9,750 bases of DNA from Deltaproteobacteria bacterium. GTDB taxonomy: Bacteria > Desulfobacterota > GWC2-55-46 > S146-70 > JAUXIU01. Both the position numbers and the translations under genes were made by a program. Below the pieces are notes generated by a model. It saw nothing but the letters and a program-made list of their open reading frames with translations, ran no database searches and was not told the DNA's origin. Positions 1-6,740 of the stretch are shown piece by piece (the first letter of the stretch is position 1; the number at the start of each line of letters is the position of its first letter). The stretch is from the NCBI GenBank assembly GCA_030620895.1, contig JAUXIU010000026.1, positions 1-9,750 on the forward strand. Reading direction: 5' to 3'.

Positions 1-6
1 ACAGGA

Positions 7-125
7 TGCACGAAATGGACAAACCATCGTAGCCGCAAGCTTTAGCCTGCGAACCATCACACCCAACAGGTGAAGCCAATTTTACGCAAATAACGAAACC
101 TAAAGGTTTCGGCTACGTTCGTGCA
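7..125. repeat. Inverted pair of REP-like hairpins (REPIN-like)
   Basis: Two short palindromic units face each other. The first has GTAG at 29-32, a C, then a palindrome at 34-51 (GCAAGCT/AGCCTGC arms with one mismatch). The second, in reverse orientation, has a perfect 8-bp stem CGAAACCT/AGGTTTCG at 94-111 followed by CTAC at 113-116, the complement of GTAG. The pair is enclosed by an outer inverted repeat, TGCACGAA at 7-14 and TTCGTGCA at 118-125. A GTAG head followed by a palindrome is the known architecture of REP sequences mobilised by RAYT (TnpA-REP) transposases, and two inverted REPs form a REPIN. No RAYT gene lies in the window. The family assignment is inferred from architecture, not from a genome-wide count. 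Confidence 0.65.
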
Positions 126-172
126 CAATCTGGGATAAGTAATTAAGCATAATTTTAATAGTATCAACCTGC

Positions 173-201
173 TTGACTTCCTAAATGAAAGGGCATATTA
201 T
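173..201 (+). promoter_or_regulatory. Predicted sigma70 promoter for galU
   Basis: TTGACT at 173-178 (5 of 6 to TTGACA) and TATTAT at 196-201 (5 of 6 to TATAAT) are separated by exactly 17 bases. Transcription would start near 207-209, just 3 to 5 bases before the ATG at 212. The upstream in-frame ATG at 185 would then lie inside the promoter and not in the mRNA. This favours the 212 start and a nearly leaderless message, in line with the lack of a Shine-Dalgarno sequence. Confidence 0.6.
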
Positions 202-211
202 CGGTACAGCT

Positions 212-1072
212 ATGAAGATAAGAAAGGCGGTCTTTCCGGCGGCAGGATTTGGAACCAGGTTTCTCCCGGCAACAAAGGCAATACCAAAAGAAATGTTGCC
301 TCTTATAGATAAGCCACTTATACAATACGTGGTTGAAGAGGCAAAACTATCAGGCCTGGAAGAGATTATCATAGTTACAGGTATGGGCAAGACCGCTATT
401 GAGGATCATTTCGATACCTCATTTGAACTTGAACTGCTCCTTAAGGAAAAGGGTATGAAAGATACCCTTAATATGATAGAGGAGATCTCCAGCCTTGTAC
501 ATTTCGCGTATACAAGACAGAAGAAACCGAAAGGGCTTGGAGATGCCATCTTGTGTACTAAAAATCTGGTGGGGAAGGAGCCTTTTGCAGTTCTCCTTGG
601 AGATGACATCATAGACTCCAGAGTCCCGGCCATGAAACAGATGATAAGGATATTTGACGGGTATAAAAGCAGTGTTCTGGCTGTCCAGGAAGTACCGGAA
701 AATCAGACGCACCTTTACGGAATTATCAAGGCAAAGAAGATAGCCCCAAGGGTATATGAGGTGCTCGACCTGGTGGAAAAACCAAAGAAGAACCCGCCTT
801 CAAACCTGGCTATAATCGGGAGGTATCTCTTGATACCAGAGATATTTAACGCGCTCGAGACAACAAGACCAGATAAAGGTGGTGAAATACAGCTAACAGA
901 TGCTATCAAGTTATTATCCAAAAAACATCGCATATATGCCTATGAGTTCGAAGGTGAGAGGTATGATGCAGGTGACAAGCTCGGTTTCCTGAAGGCAAAC
1001 GTCTCATTTGCCCTTAAAAGGCCGGATATAAGACAGGGCTTTAAAAAATTCTTAAACGAACTTAAAATTTGA
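212..1072 (+). CDS. galU: UTP--glucose-1-phosphate uridylyltransferase GalU
   Basis: Makes UDP-glucose from UTP and glucose-1-phosphate in the cytoplasm, supplying glycosyl donors for envelope polysaccharides and trehalose or glycogen metabolism. From Met at 212 the protein is 286 residues and opens with the nucleotidyltransferase signature FPAAGFGTRFLPATKAIPKE (residues 8-27), followed by EMLPLIDKP. Mid-protein is LLGDD, the nucleotide/metal-binding Asp region, and later come GEIQLTDAI and YDAGDKLGFLKAN, all typical of bacterial GalU. An in-frame ATG at 185 would add nine residues (MKGHIIGTA). I prefer 212 because family members begin with MK(x)RKA right before the signature and because a good promoter overlaps 173-201. 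Neither start has a clear ribosome-binding site. It is followed by a 192-base repeat-bearing gap, so it is probably monocistronic. Family identification is secure; only the start is uncertain. Confidence 0.93.
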   Translation: MKIRKAVFPAAGFGTRFLPATKAIPKEMLPLIDKPLIQYVVEEAKLSGLEEIIIVTGMGKTAIEDHFDTSFELELLLKEKGMKDTLNMIEEISSLVHFAYTRQKKPKGLGDAILCTKNLVGKEPFAVLLGDDIIDSRVPAMKQMIRIFDGYKSSVLAVQEVPENQTHLYGIIKAKKIAPRVYEVLDLVEKPKKNPPSNLAIIGRYLLIPEIFNALETTRPDKGGEIQLTDAIKLLSKKHRIYAYEFEGERYDAGDKLGFLKANVSFALKRPDIRQGFKKFLNELKI

Positions 1073-1100
1073 AGGCTATAACTAAATTATGCACAAAACT

Positions 1101-1179
1101 CGTGAATCGTTTATCGTGATTCGTATTTCGAATTTAAGAATTTATATTCCCATAATTCATAATTCATGATTCATAATTC
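1101..1179. repeat. Degenerate 7-bp-period repeat array
   Basis: Downstream of galU the sequence keeps a 7-base phase. CGTGAAT, CGTTTAT, CGTGATT, CGTATTT and CGAATTT run from 1101 to 1135. After a less regular stretch and a one-base phase shift come CATAATT, CATAATT, CATGATT and CATAATT at 1151-1178. The rough consensus is CRTRATT. The reverse-oriented motif ATCACGAA follows at 1191-1198, so the array may form the left arm of an imperfect palindrome. A similar heptamer array recurs at 4180-4242. It does not look coding. Confidence 0.6.
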
Positions 1180-1212
1180 AGTATTTACGCATCACGAACG
1201 ACGTTTTTTCAG

Positions 1213-1235
1213 CGAAACCTGAAGGTTTCGGCTAC
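1213..1235 (-). repeat. Single REP-like hairpin, reverse orientation
   Basis: CGAAACCT (1213-1220) and AGGTTTCG (1223-1230) form a perfect 8-bp stem, followed by G and CTAC at 1232-1235, the complement of the GTAG head. It differs from the unit at 94-116 only in the 2-base loop centre (GA versus AA). It lies immediately upstream of the hsp20 -10 box, so it occupies the -35 region. No T-tract follows on either strand, so it is not an ordinary intrinsic terminator. Confidence 0.65.
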
Positions 1236-1250
1236 GAAAGAATCAGATAA

Positions 1251-1256
1251 TATAAT
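1251..1256 (+). promoter_or_regulatory. Perfect -10 box of the putative hsp20-lon promoter
   Basis: TATAAT lies at 1251-1256 and its expected start point, 1262-1264, is just before the ATG at 1265. No sigma70-like -35 is visible 16-18 bases upstream, where the REP hairpin sits. The promoter may therefore be activator-dependent or use an alternative sigma factor. I see no CIRCE inverted repeat (TTAGCACTC-N9-GAGTGCTAA). Confidence 0.4.
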
Positions 1257-1264
1257 AATTCATC

Positions 1265-1720
1265 ATGGGCAAGGTATCAAAAAAACCACCGGCATACACC
1301 CCAAGCATGGAAAGTGCTAATATGCTTCAGTTTATTGTTGAAGATATGGAGGATATGCTCACACATCCGGATGTAGATACCGTAAACCACATCCCGCCGG
1401 CAGACATGCTATCAACATCAGAGGAACTGGTTTTAGAAGTTGAAATGCCTGGAGTGAGGCAGGAAGATATCAAAATCATATTCTTTAACAACACACTTAC
1501 AATTAAGGGAATGAAATATGAATGTTTTAAGGAAAACAATGTAAACTATGTATGTATGGAAAGAAGCTTCGGGAAGCTATTCAGGAGTGTAAGGATATCA
1601 CACCCAGTTAATGCCACACGAATAAAGGCGTTTTTTAAAAATGGCCTTTTGACCATAAGATTACCGAAGGTGGGAGAAAAACGAGGAGAAACCAGAAAGA
1701 TACTGATCGAACCTGCTTAG
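1265..1720 (+). CDS. Hsp20 family small heat-shock protein
   Basis: An ATP-independent holdase chaperone that binds unfolding proteins in the cytoplasm as part of large oligomers. The 151-residue protein has a 45-residue N-terminal arm (MGKVSKKPPAYTPSMESANM and onward, methionine-rich), then an alpha-crystallin domain from about residue 47 to 135. Visible landmarks are EEL..EVEMPGV at 53-64, the TLTIKG strand at 77-82, and the conserved NGLLTIRLPK at 126-135 (family consensus NGvLtitlPK). A C-terminal I-x-I anchoring motif, ILI, is at 146-148. Length is normal for the family. It ends 26 bases before lon, so the holdase and the protease very likely share one transcript. There is no clear Shine-Dalgarno, and a TATAAT box ends 8 bases before the ATG, suggesting a leaderless or nearly leaderless mRNA. 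Confidence 0.9.
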   Translation: MGKVSKKPPAYTPSMESANMLQFIVEDMEDMLTHPDVDTVNHIPPADMLSTSEELVLEVEMPGVRQEDIKIIFFNNTLTIKGMKYECFKENNVNYVCMERSFGKLFRSVRISHPVNATRIKAFFKNGLLTIRLPKVGEKRGETRKILIEPA

Positions 1721-1732
1721 AATTTATATGTT

Positions 1733-1738
1733 AGGAGG
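1733..1738 (+). promoter_or_regulatory. Strong ribosome-binding site for lon
   Basis: AGGAGG at 1733-1738 lies 8 bases before the GTG at 1747. It fixes GTG as the lon start and is one of only two convincing Shine-Dalgarno sequences in the window. An ATG at 1728 reads into a stop after five codons and is not a start. Confidence 0.85.
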
Positions 1739-1746
1739 GAAATAAA

Positions 1747-4161
1747 GTGTCAGAAGAGAGAGTTGTCGAGAATGAAGAAAATATTGTAATTCCTGAAACA
1801 TTACCATTGCTACCCGTAAGGGATATTGTAATATTCCCATTTATGATAGTCCCACTCTTCGTTGGTAGAGAGAAGTCAATCAATGCTATAGATATCGCAC
1901 TTACAAAAGATCGTCTGGTCTTCCTCGCCGCTCAAAAGGACATTACCAAAGAAGAACCCGAACTTTCCGATATCTATCCCTTCGGAACAGTAGGTATGAT
2001 CATGCGAATGCTTAAACTCCCCGATGGAAGGGTAAAGATACTTGTGCAAGGGCTGGTTAGGTCACAGATAAAAGGGGTTACTCAGGAAAAACCTGCCATC
2101 GTTGCTACCATTGAAAAAGCAAACGAAGGTCCCCAGCCTCAAATAACAGTAAAAACAGAAGCCCTGATGCGAAATACAAAAGAACAATTAGAAAAACTGG
2201 CAGCTATCGGCAGGACAATCTCCCCGGAAATCATGATGATCCTTGAACACTTACAGGACCCTGGAAGGATAGCAGACCTGGTAGCTTCAAACCTTGGTTT
2301 GAAAGTAACTGATGCCCAGACCGTCCTTGAAACCCTCGCCCCAATTAAACGCCTTGAACTGGTTAACGATTACTTAATAAAGGAACTGCAGGTCTCTCAG
2401 ATGCAGGTAAAGATACAATCACAGGCAAAAGAAGAAATGGATAAGACCCAGCGGGAGTATTATTTAAGGGAACAGATGAAGGCTATCAAGGCAGAGCTTG
2501 GGGAGATTGAAGAAACTGGCGAAGAAATAGAAGAGATACGAAAGCTGATAAAGAAGACCAAGATGTCTAAAGAGGCGGAGAAGGAAGCACTTAAACAAGC
2601 CGACAGGCTGGAGATGATGCACCCTGATGCGGCAGAGACAACACTCATAAGGACATATCTAGATTGGCTCACAGAGATCCCATGGAGCAAATCTACCAAA
2701 GACACACTAGACATAACAAAGGCCAAAGAGGTCCTTGATGATGACCATTATAACCTGGAGAAGGTTAAAGAAAGGATTTTAGAGTACCTCGCCGTGAGGA
2801 AACTCCAGAAGAAGATTAAGGGTCCGATCCTCTGCTTTGTTGGCCCTCCCGGGGTTGGCAAGACATCATTGGGGAGATCAATCGCCAGAGCGATGGGGAG
2901 AAAATTTATTAGAATATCCCTTGGTGGCATCAAGGATGAGGCTGAAATAAGAGGTCACAGACGAACATACGTAGGCGCACTTCCAGGGAGGATACTCCAG
3001 GGATTGAAGCAGGTGGACAGCAATAACCCAGTATTCATGATGGACGAAATAGATAAGATAGGCACGGATTTCAGAGGCGACCCATCCTCGGCGCTCCTGG
3101 AGGTTTTAGACCCTGAACAGAACAAGGCATTTAGCGATCATTATTTAAACATTCCCTTCGACCTATCTAAAGTAATGTTTATAACTACAGCCAACTTATT
3201 GGAGCCTATCCCTGCTGCACTCAAGGACAGGATGGAGGTTATAGATATCCCTGGCTATACAGAAGAAGAAAAGGTTGAGATAGCCAAAAAATATATTGTA
3301 CAACGACAGCTGGCTGAACACGGACTAAATGCAAAGCGACTTGTCATAACCGATGACACGATAAAGAAGGTTATATCTGAATATACCAGAGAGGCAGGGC
3401 TAAGGAATTTAGAGAGGGAGCTTGCCTCCCTTTGCAGGAAGGTAGCCAGAAAGGTGGCAGAAGGAAAGAAGGAGGCTACGGTCATTACACCCCACACCAT
3501 TCAAGAATACCTTGGAATACCGAAATTCCTTCCTGATCCAGAACAAGAGGTAGATGAAGTGGGTGTTGCCACTGGCCTTGCCTGGACACCTGTAGGTGGT
3601 GAGATGTTATATATAGAGACAACCATTTTGCAGGGCAAGGGCCAGCTCATACTTACAGGATACCTTGGAGATATCATGAAGGAATCGGCCCAGGCAGCAC
3701 TTAGCTATGCCAGGAGCAGAACAAAGATTCTTGGACTCACAGATGATTTTTACAAGAAAGTCGATATACATGTCCACGTTCCTTCAGGGGCCATACCAAA
3801 AGACGGTCCTTCAGCAGGTGTTACTATCACAACCTCAATCATCTCCGCTCTCACAAAGGTACCCGTTAGTAAGGATGTTGCAATGACCGGAGAGATCACA
3901 TTGAGAGGCAGGGTGTTTCCAATAGGCGGCATAAAGGAGAAATCACTTGCTGCCTTAAGAGCTGGCATAACCAATATCATTATTCCAGAGAGAAACAAGA
4001 AAGATATGGAGGATATTCCAAAAGATATCAGGAAGAAGATAAATTTTATACTGGTAAAACATATGGATGAAGTTCTTGAAGTGGCGTTAAAGAAAAAAAC
4101 CACAAAGGGTCCTAGAAAGCCCGGGAAGACAGTAAAAAAACGTACCTACGCTACTGCATGA
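1747..4161 (+). CDS. lon: ATP-dependent serine protease Lon
   Basis: Degrades misfolded and short-lived regulatory proteins in the cytoplasm as a hexamer that unfolds substrates with ATP. The 804-residue protein has the full LonA layout. The N-terminal LON substrate-binding domain covers about residues 15-210 and begins with [16 protein letters not shown] helical linker follows (about 211-330, with the charged [16 protein letters not shown] stretch). The AAA+ module has Walker A GPPGVGKT at 366-373 and Walker B MMDEID at 431-436. The protease domain has the catalytic serine S689 in KDGPSAGV and the partner lysine K732 in [10 protein letters not shown]. The 43-residue Ser-Lys spacing equals that of E. 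coli Lon (679/722). The last 20 or so residues form a basic tail rich in Lys and Thr, beyond the usual fold. The start is GTG with an AGGAGG 8 bases upstream. It is cotranscribed with the upstream Hsp20 gene. All key residues are intact. Confidence 0.98.
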   Translation: MSEERVVENEENIVIPETLPLLPVRDIVIFPFMIVPLFVGREKSINAIDIALTKDRLVFLAAQKDITKEEPELSDIYPFGTVGMIMRMLKLPDGRVKILVQGLVRSQIKGVTQEKPAIVATIEKANEGPQPQITVKTEALMRNTKEQLEKLAAIGRTISPEIMMILEHLQDPGRIADLVASNLGLKVTDAQTVLETLAPIKRLELVNDYLIKELQVSQMQVKIQSQAKEEMDKTQREYYLREQMKAIKAELGEIEETGEEIEEIRKLIKKTKMSKEAEKEALKQADRLEMMHPDAAETTLIRTYLDWLTEIPWSKSTKDTLDITKAKEVLDDDHYNLEKVKERILEYLAVRKLQKKIKGPILCFVGPPGVGKTSLGRSIARAMGRKFIRISLGGIKDEAEIRGHRRTYVGALPGRILQGLKQVDSNNPVFMMDEIDKIGTDFRGDPSSALLEVLDPEQNKAFSDHYLNIPFDLSKVMFITTANLLEPIPAALKDRMEVIDIPGYTEEEKVEIAKKYIVQRQLAEHGLNAKRLVITDDTIKKVISEYTREAGLRNLERELASLCRKVARKVAEGKKEATVITPHTIQEYLGIPKFLPDPEQEVDEVGVATGLAWTPVGGEMLYIETTILQGKGQLILTGYLGDIMKESAQAALSYARSRTKILGLTDDFYKKVDIHVHVPSGAIPKDGPSAGVTITTSIISALTKVPVSKDVAMTGEITLRGRVFPIGGIKEKSLAALRAGITNIIIPERNKKDMEDIPKDIRKKINFILVKHMDEVLEVALKKKTTKGPRKPGKTVKKRTYATA

Positions 4162-4178
4162 ATACATTGACATGTATT
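4161..4178. repeat. Perfect 7-bp inverted repeat abutting the lon stop codon
   Basis: AATACAT (4161-4167) and ATGTATT (4172-4178) are exact complements around a TGAC spacer. The repeat begins on the last base of the lon stop codon. The core CATGTATTG also occurs at 6741-6749 and 6929-6937, in a different intergenic gap. It could be an operator or a trace of an insertion site. It is AT-rich and has no T-run, so it is a poor terminator. Confidence 0.45.
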
Positions 4179-4179
4179 G

Positions 4180-4242
4180 CGTGTATCGAGGATCGGATAT
4201 CGTGGATCGTTAGCTGAATCACGAATTACAGACCACGAAATT
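4180..4242. repeat. Degenerate 7-bp-period array with opposed halves
   Basis: Heptamers CGTGTAT, CGAGGAT, CGGATAT, CGTGGAT and CGTTAGC run in phase from 4180. From 4215 the phase continues with TGAATCA, CGAATTA, CAGACCA and CGAAATT, whose complements give the same TCGTGRT-type core, so the two halves face each other. The unit resembles that at 1101-1179. The right part overlaps the proposed thiL promoter. Confidence 0.55.
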
Positions 4243-4253
4243 AGCTATATACT
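4225..4253 (+). promoter_or_regulatory. Possible thiL promoter
   Basis: ATTACA at 4225-4230 (4 of 6 to TTGACA) and TATACT at 4248-4253 (5 of 6 to TATAAT) are 17 bases apart. Transcription would start near 4260, giving a leader of about 17 bases without a clear Shine-Dalgarno before the ATG at 4277. Confidence 0.4.
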
Positions 4254-4276
4254 AACCCCCACCCGAGCAAGCTAAA

Positions 4277-5287
4277 ATGAAATTAAGTGAAGTTGGCGAA
4301 TCGGAACTGATAAGATACCTTTCACGTGAGTTTGACATAGATAACAAAAGGGTTATTAAGGGAATTGGGGATGATGCATCTGTAACCCTGCAGGACAATA
4401 GCAAATGTCTTCTGACTACAACGGATATCCTTGTAGAGGGTGTTCATTTTTCCTCCTCATACACAACACCATATCTTATTGGCAAAAAGGCTGTTAGCAT
4501 CTCGTTGAGTGACATTGCTGCTATGGGCGGTCAGCCAACCTTTCTACTCGTTACCCTTTCTCTGCCTTCCTCAACGCCGTTTGAATATCTACAAAACCTC
4601 TACAGAGGTGTTAGTGAAAGAGCTGGTGAATTTGGGGTTCTCCTGACAGGAGGTAACACATCTTCGTCACCGGAAAAGATTGTAATTGGAACGGTCGTAC
4701 TTGGCGAAGCCCCAGGAGATGAAGTGGTCTATAGAAGAGGGGCTACTGTAGGAGACACAATCTATGTGACCGGACAACTGGGAGATTCTGCACTGGGCTT
4801 GCTATTACTACAGTCGGGCACCATAGATACAAAAGGGATATCTTCAGATAAAGCCGTTATGAAGCACCAGAACCCAGTTCCAAGGGTAAAAGCAGGGAGG
4901 TTACTGGCAGAAAAACACCTCGCAACTGCCATGATTGATATAAGTGATGGACTGATGTGCGACTTGAGACACATAACAGAGGCAAGCGAAGTCGGTGCAG
5001 CTATATCTCTCCACCAATTACCGCTCTCCACCCAGGTTAAAAGCCGTATATTAAAAAACCCGGAGGATATCTGCCTACCACTTTCGGGGGGGGAAGACTA
5101 TGAACTGCTCTTCACAGCATCTCCATCCAGTGCATCTATGATAAAAACACTCACAGAAGAACTTGAGCTCCTGATCACACCCATAGGCACAGTCTTACCT
5201 GAAGAGAAAGGTCTAGTTGTCCTGGATGAGAATGGGAATATCGTTACCATCAAGGATGAAGGTTTTGAACATTTTAAAGCCGGTTGA
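4277..5287 (+). CDS. thiL: Thiamine-monophosphate kinase ThiL
   Basis: Phosphorylates thiamine monophosphate with ATP to thiamine diphosphate, the last step of cofactor synthesis, in the cytoplasm. The 336-residue protein begins with the family's SEVGESELIRYL helix, followed by GIGDDA (29-34), TTDILVEGVHF (48-58, metal-binding D50) and SLSDIAAMGGQP (76-87). Next come GGNTSSS (125-131), MIDISDGLMCDL (219-230, with D221 and D224) and LSGGEDYELLF (269-279). These are the ordered motifs of ThiL in the PurM/AIR-synthase fold. Most ThiL proteins I recall read GGDT at 125-128; here the position is N127, so one metal-site Asp may be Asn. Start: the ATG at 4277 matches the family N-terminus, though no Shine-Dalgarno is seen. 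A run of eight G at 5086-5093 encodes part of LSGGED and the frame is intact. The stop overlaps the next gene's promoter. Confidence 0.95.
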   Translation: MKLSEVGESELIRYLSREFDIDNKRVIKGIGDDASVTLQDNSKCLLTTTDILVEGVHFSSSYTTPYLIGKKAVSISLSDIAAMGGQPTFLLVTLSLPSSTPFEYLQNLYRGVSERAGEFGVLLTGGNTSSSPEKIVIGTVVLGEAPGDEVVYRRGATVGDTIYVTGQLGDSALGLLLLQSGTIDTKGISSDKAVMKHQNPVPRVKAGRLLAEKHLATAMIDISDGLMCDLRHITEASEVGAAISLHQLPLSTQVKSRILKNPEDICLPLSGGEDYELLFTASPSSASMIKTLTEELELLITPIGTVLPEEKGLVVLDENGNIVTIKDEGFEHFKAG

Positions 5288-5312
5288 CTTGTTACCTAAT
5301 CGTATCTATAAT
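5284..5312 (+). promoter_or_regulatory. Near-consensus sigma70 promoter for the MCP gene
   Basis: TTGACT at 5284-5289 (5 of 6) and a perfect TATAAT at 5307-5312 are 17 bases apart. The -35 box overlaps the thiL stop codon (TGA at 5285-5287). The expected start is near 5319, leaving a 5' leader of about 104 bases before the TTG at 5423. This is the best promoter in the window. It implies the MCP gene is transcribed independently of thiL. Confidence 0.75.
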
Positions 5313-5350
5313 CAACTTATCTCGCTGAGGTTAAGGGTGTTAAATAATGT

Positions 5351-5395
5351 TAGAGGCCTGAGGTTGGAGGAGGGAGGCAAAAGCCTCTATCCTCT
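5351..5395 (+). promoter_or_regulatory. Leader with two mutually exclusive hairpins
   Basis: Bases 5366-5378 pair with 5383-5395 around an AAAA loop to form a 13-position stem with one mismatch (5372/5389) and two G-U pairs. TAGAGGC at 5351-5357 is also perfectly complementary to GCCTCTA at 5383-5389, so the same right arm can form a different helix. The switch ends 15 bases before the GAGGAG. No T-run follows, so control of translation is more likely than classical attenuation. I found no match to the c-di-GMP-I (GEMM) riboswitch core. Confidence 0.4.
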
Positions 5396-5410
5396 GACAA
5401 AATCCGTAAA

Positions 5411-5416
5411 GAGGAG
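5411..5416 (+). promoter_or_regulatory. Ribosome-binding site deciding a TTG start
   Basis: GAGGAG at 5411-5416 is 6 bases before the TTG at 5423. No ATG or GTG occurs in the right frame and position, and the membrane helix starts only ten codons later, so TTG is the likely start of the MCP gene. Confidence 0.75.
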
Positions 5417-5422
5417 AATCCA

Positions 5423-6730
5423 TTGAGTATCAAAGTTCCTTTAGGCCAAAAGTTTATCATTGGTTTTATAATCGTTGTTGCCACAGTTGCATTCGTCCCC
5501 AACCTTGTCGGAAGACTTGAGATGCCGGATTGGTTAAGGGAACCGGTTACGTTTTTAACCGCTATAGTAATAGGCCTTAGCCTCGGCTCCATATTAACAA
5601 GAAACCTCACGAAACACTTTCAGAAACTTACAAAGGCAGCCGTTGAGATAAGTGCGGGCAACCTCACAGCAGAAAGCTATCCATCTTGCAGAAAGAAGAT
5701 ATTCCAGGATGAGACAACAGATCTGGAAAGTGCGCTATGCCAAATGCATAAGAGCCTCAAGGAGCTTGTAAAATACATAAAAAACACTTCACTAAAACTT
5801 ACCAAGACCGTAGAGACCATGAATAAGCTTGTAAATGAAGGACAGCAATCCTCAGAGGCAGTAAGTGCAGGGGCATCAAATATATTCAAAGGGGCATTGG
5901 AGCAGGCGAACCATATAAATAGCGCATCAAGAATCATAAAGGATGTGGCAAACCTGGCTGACGAGACGGCGCAAAAGGTATCGGATACCGCCAATTCATC
6001 TGCAAAGGCAAACTCAATGGTCCTGCGCGGGGCAAATACAGCTACATCTGCAATCGAAAAGATGGAGAATATCTTTAAGGGCATAGAATCTACAAGAGAT
6101 CTGACAATAACGCTGGAGGATAAGATCAACAACATCCCACAAATCCTTGATGTAATAACTCATATATCCAGACAGACAGACATTCTTGCATTGAATGCTA
6201 CAATAGAGGCATCAAAGGCAGGAGAGCATGGGAAAGGTTTTGCACTTGTGGCTGAAGAGGTAAGAAGGCTTGCAGATAACACAAAAACAAGTGTCGAAGA
6301 TGTTTCACAAATTGTAAGAAACATCAAGGCAGAGATGGACCGCGTAGTCTCTTCTGTATCAGATGGTGCTTCTTTTATAAAAGAAGGAAGGGAAGATATA
6401 CGGAAGGTTAGAGATATACTGGGAGATATTGCAACATTCACAGCTGAGGTCGCTGAGAAGGCAAACCATATAATAACTATTACCCAAAAACAGAAGGAAA
6501 AGTCACAAGGCACCGTAGAACTTGTTGAAGAAGTAGCACGCATTGCAAAGAAACATCTCTCAATTACCGAGGAAGTAGATAGTTCGGTTGAGCAGAATAG
6601 TAAGTCTATAGAAAATGCCCTTATCGCCTCTGAAAAACTTTCGATACTTTCAGCACAATTGCAAGCCGTTGTGTCTAAATTCAGGCTGGAGGATAATACC
6701 GAAGCAGAACGAATATATAAGGGCAGTTAA
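5423..6730 (+). CDS. Methyl-accepting chemotaxis protein lacking an extracellular domain
   Basis: A membrane-anchored chemoreceptor that controls CheA activity through CheW. The 435-residue protein has TM1 at about 11-29, a loop of only about 12 residues (30-41), TM2 at about 42-58, a HAMP-like segment (about 59-112), then a long coiled-coil signalling domain. The conserved hairpin tip is QTDILALNATIEASKAGE at 251-268, followed by GKGFALVAEEVRRLA at 270-284, closely matching the MCP consensus. With no room for a ligand-binding ectodomain, it must sense through the membrane, HAMP or cytoplasm, or through a partner. No C-terminal CheR-binding pentapeptide (NWETF type) is seen. It has its own promoter and a structured leader, and is separated from cheW by a MITE-like element. 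Family is certain; signal is unknown. Confidence 0.95.
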   Translation: MSIKVPLGQKFIIGFIIVVATVAFVPNLVGRLEMPDWLREPVTFLTAIVIGLSLGSILTRNLTKHFQKLTKAAVEISAGNLTAESYPSCRKKIFQDETTDLESALCQMHKSLKELVKYIKNTSLKLTKTVETMNKLVNEGQQSSEAVSAGASNIFKGALEQANHINSASRIIKDVANLADETAQKVSDTANSSAKANSMVLRGANTATSAIEKMENIFKGIESTRDLTITLEDKINNIPQILDVITHISRQTDILALNATIEASKAGEHGKGFALVAEEVRRLADNTKTSVEDVSQIVRNIKAEMDRVVSSVSDGASFIKEGREDIRKVRDILGDIATFTAEVAEKANHIITITQKQKEKSQGTVELVEEVARIAKKHLSITEEVDSSVEQNSKSIENALIASEKLSILSAQLQAVVSKFRLEDNTEAERIYKGS

Positions 6731-6740
6731 AAACCCGGTA

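Noticed and set aside
1213..1235. Intrinsic terminator between galU and hsp20
   Set aside because: The hairpin is strong, but no T-run follows on the + strand and an A-run, not a T-run, follows on the - strand. Identical architecture elsewhere marks it as a REP.
1728..1746. Small upstream ORF starting ATG at 1728 before lon
   Set aside because: It has only five codons before TAA, and its sequence is the Shine-Dalgarno region of lon.
5086..5093. G8 run in thiL as a frameshift or sequencing error
   Set aside because: The frame through the run gives the exact family motif LSGGEDYELLF and the gene reads through to a normal end.
5319..5422. c-di-GMP-I (GEMM) riboswitch upstream of the MCP gene
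   Set aside because: GEMM elements commonly precede such genes, and GAGGCAAAAGCCTC faintly resembles the GEMM ACGCAAAGCCTC segment. However, the AGGGCAAACC and GGGUUACCGA parts and the two-helix layout are absent.
5217..5426. 69-residue + strand ORF spanning the thiL end and MCP leader
   Set aside because: It overlaps thiL in another frame and covers the promoter and leader hairpins. It has no recognisable protein features.
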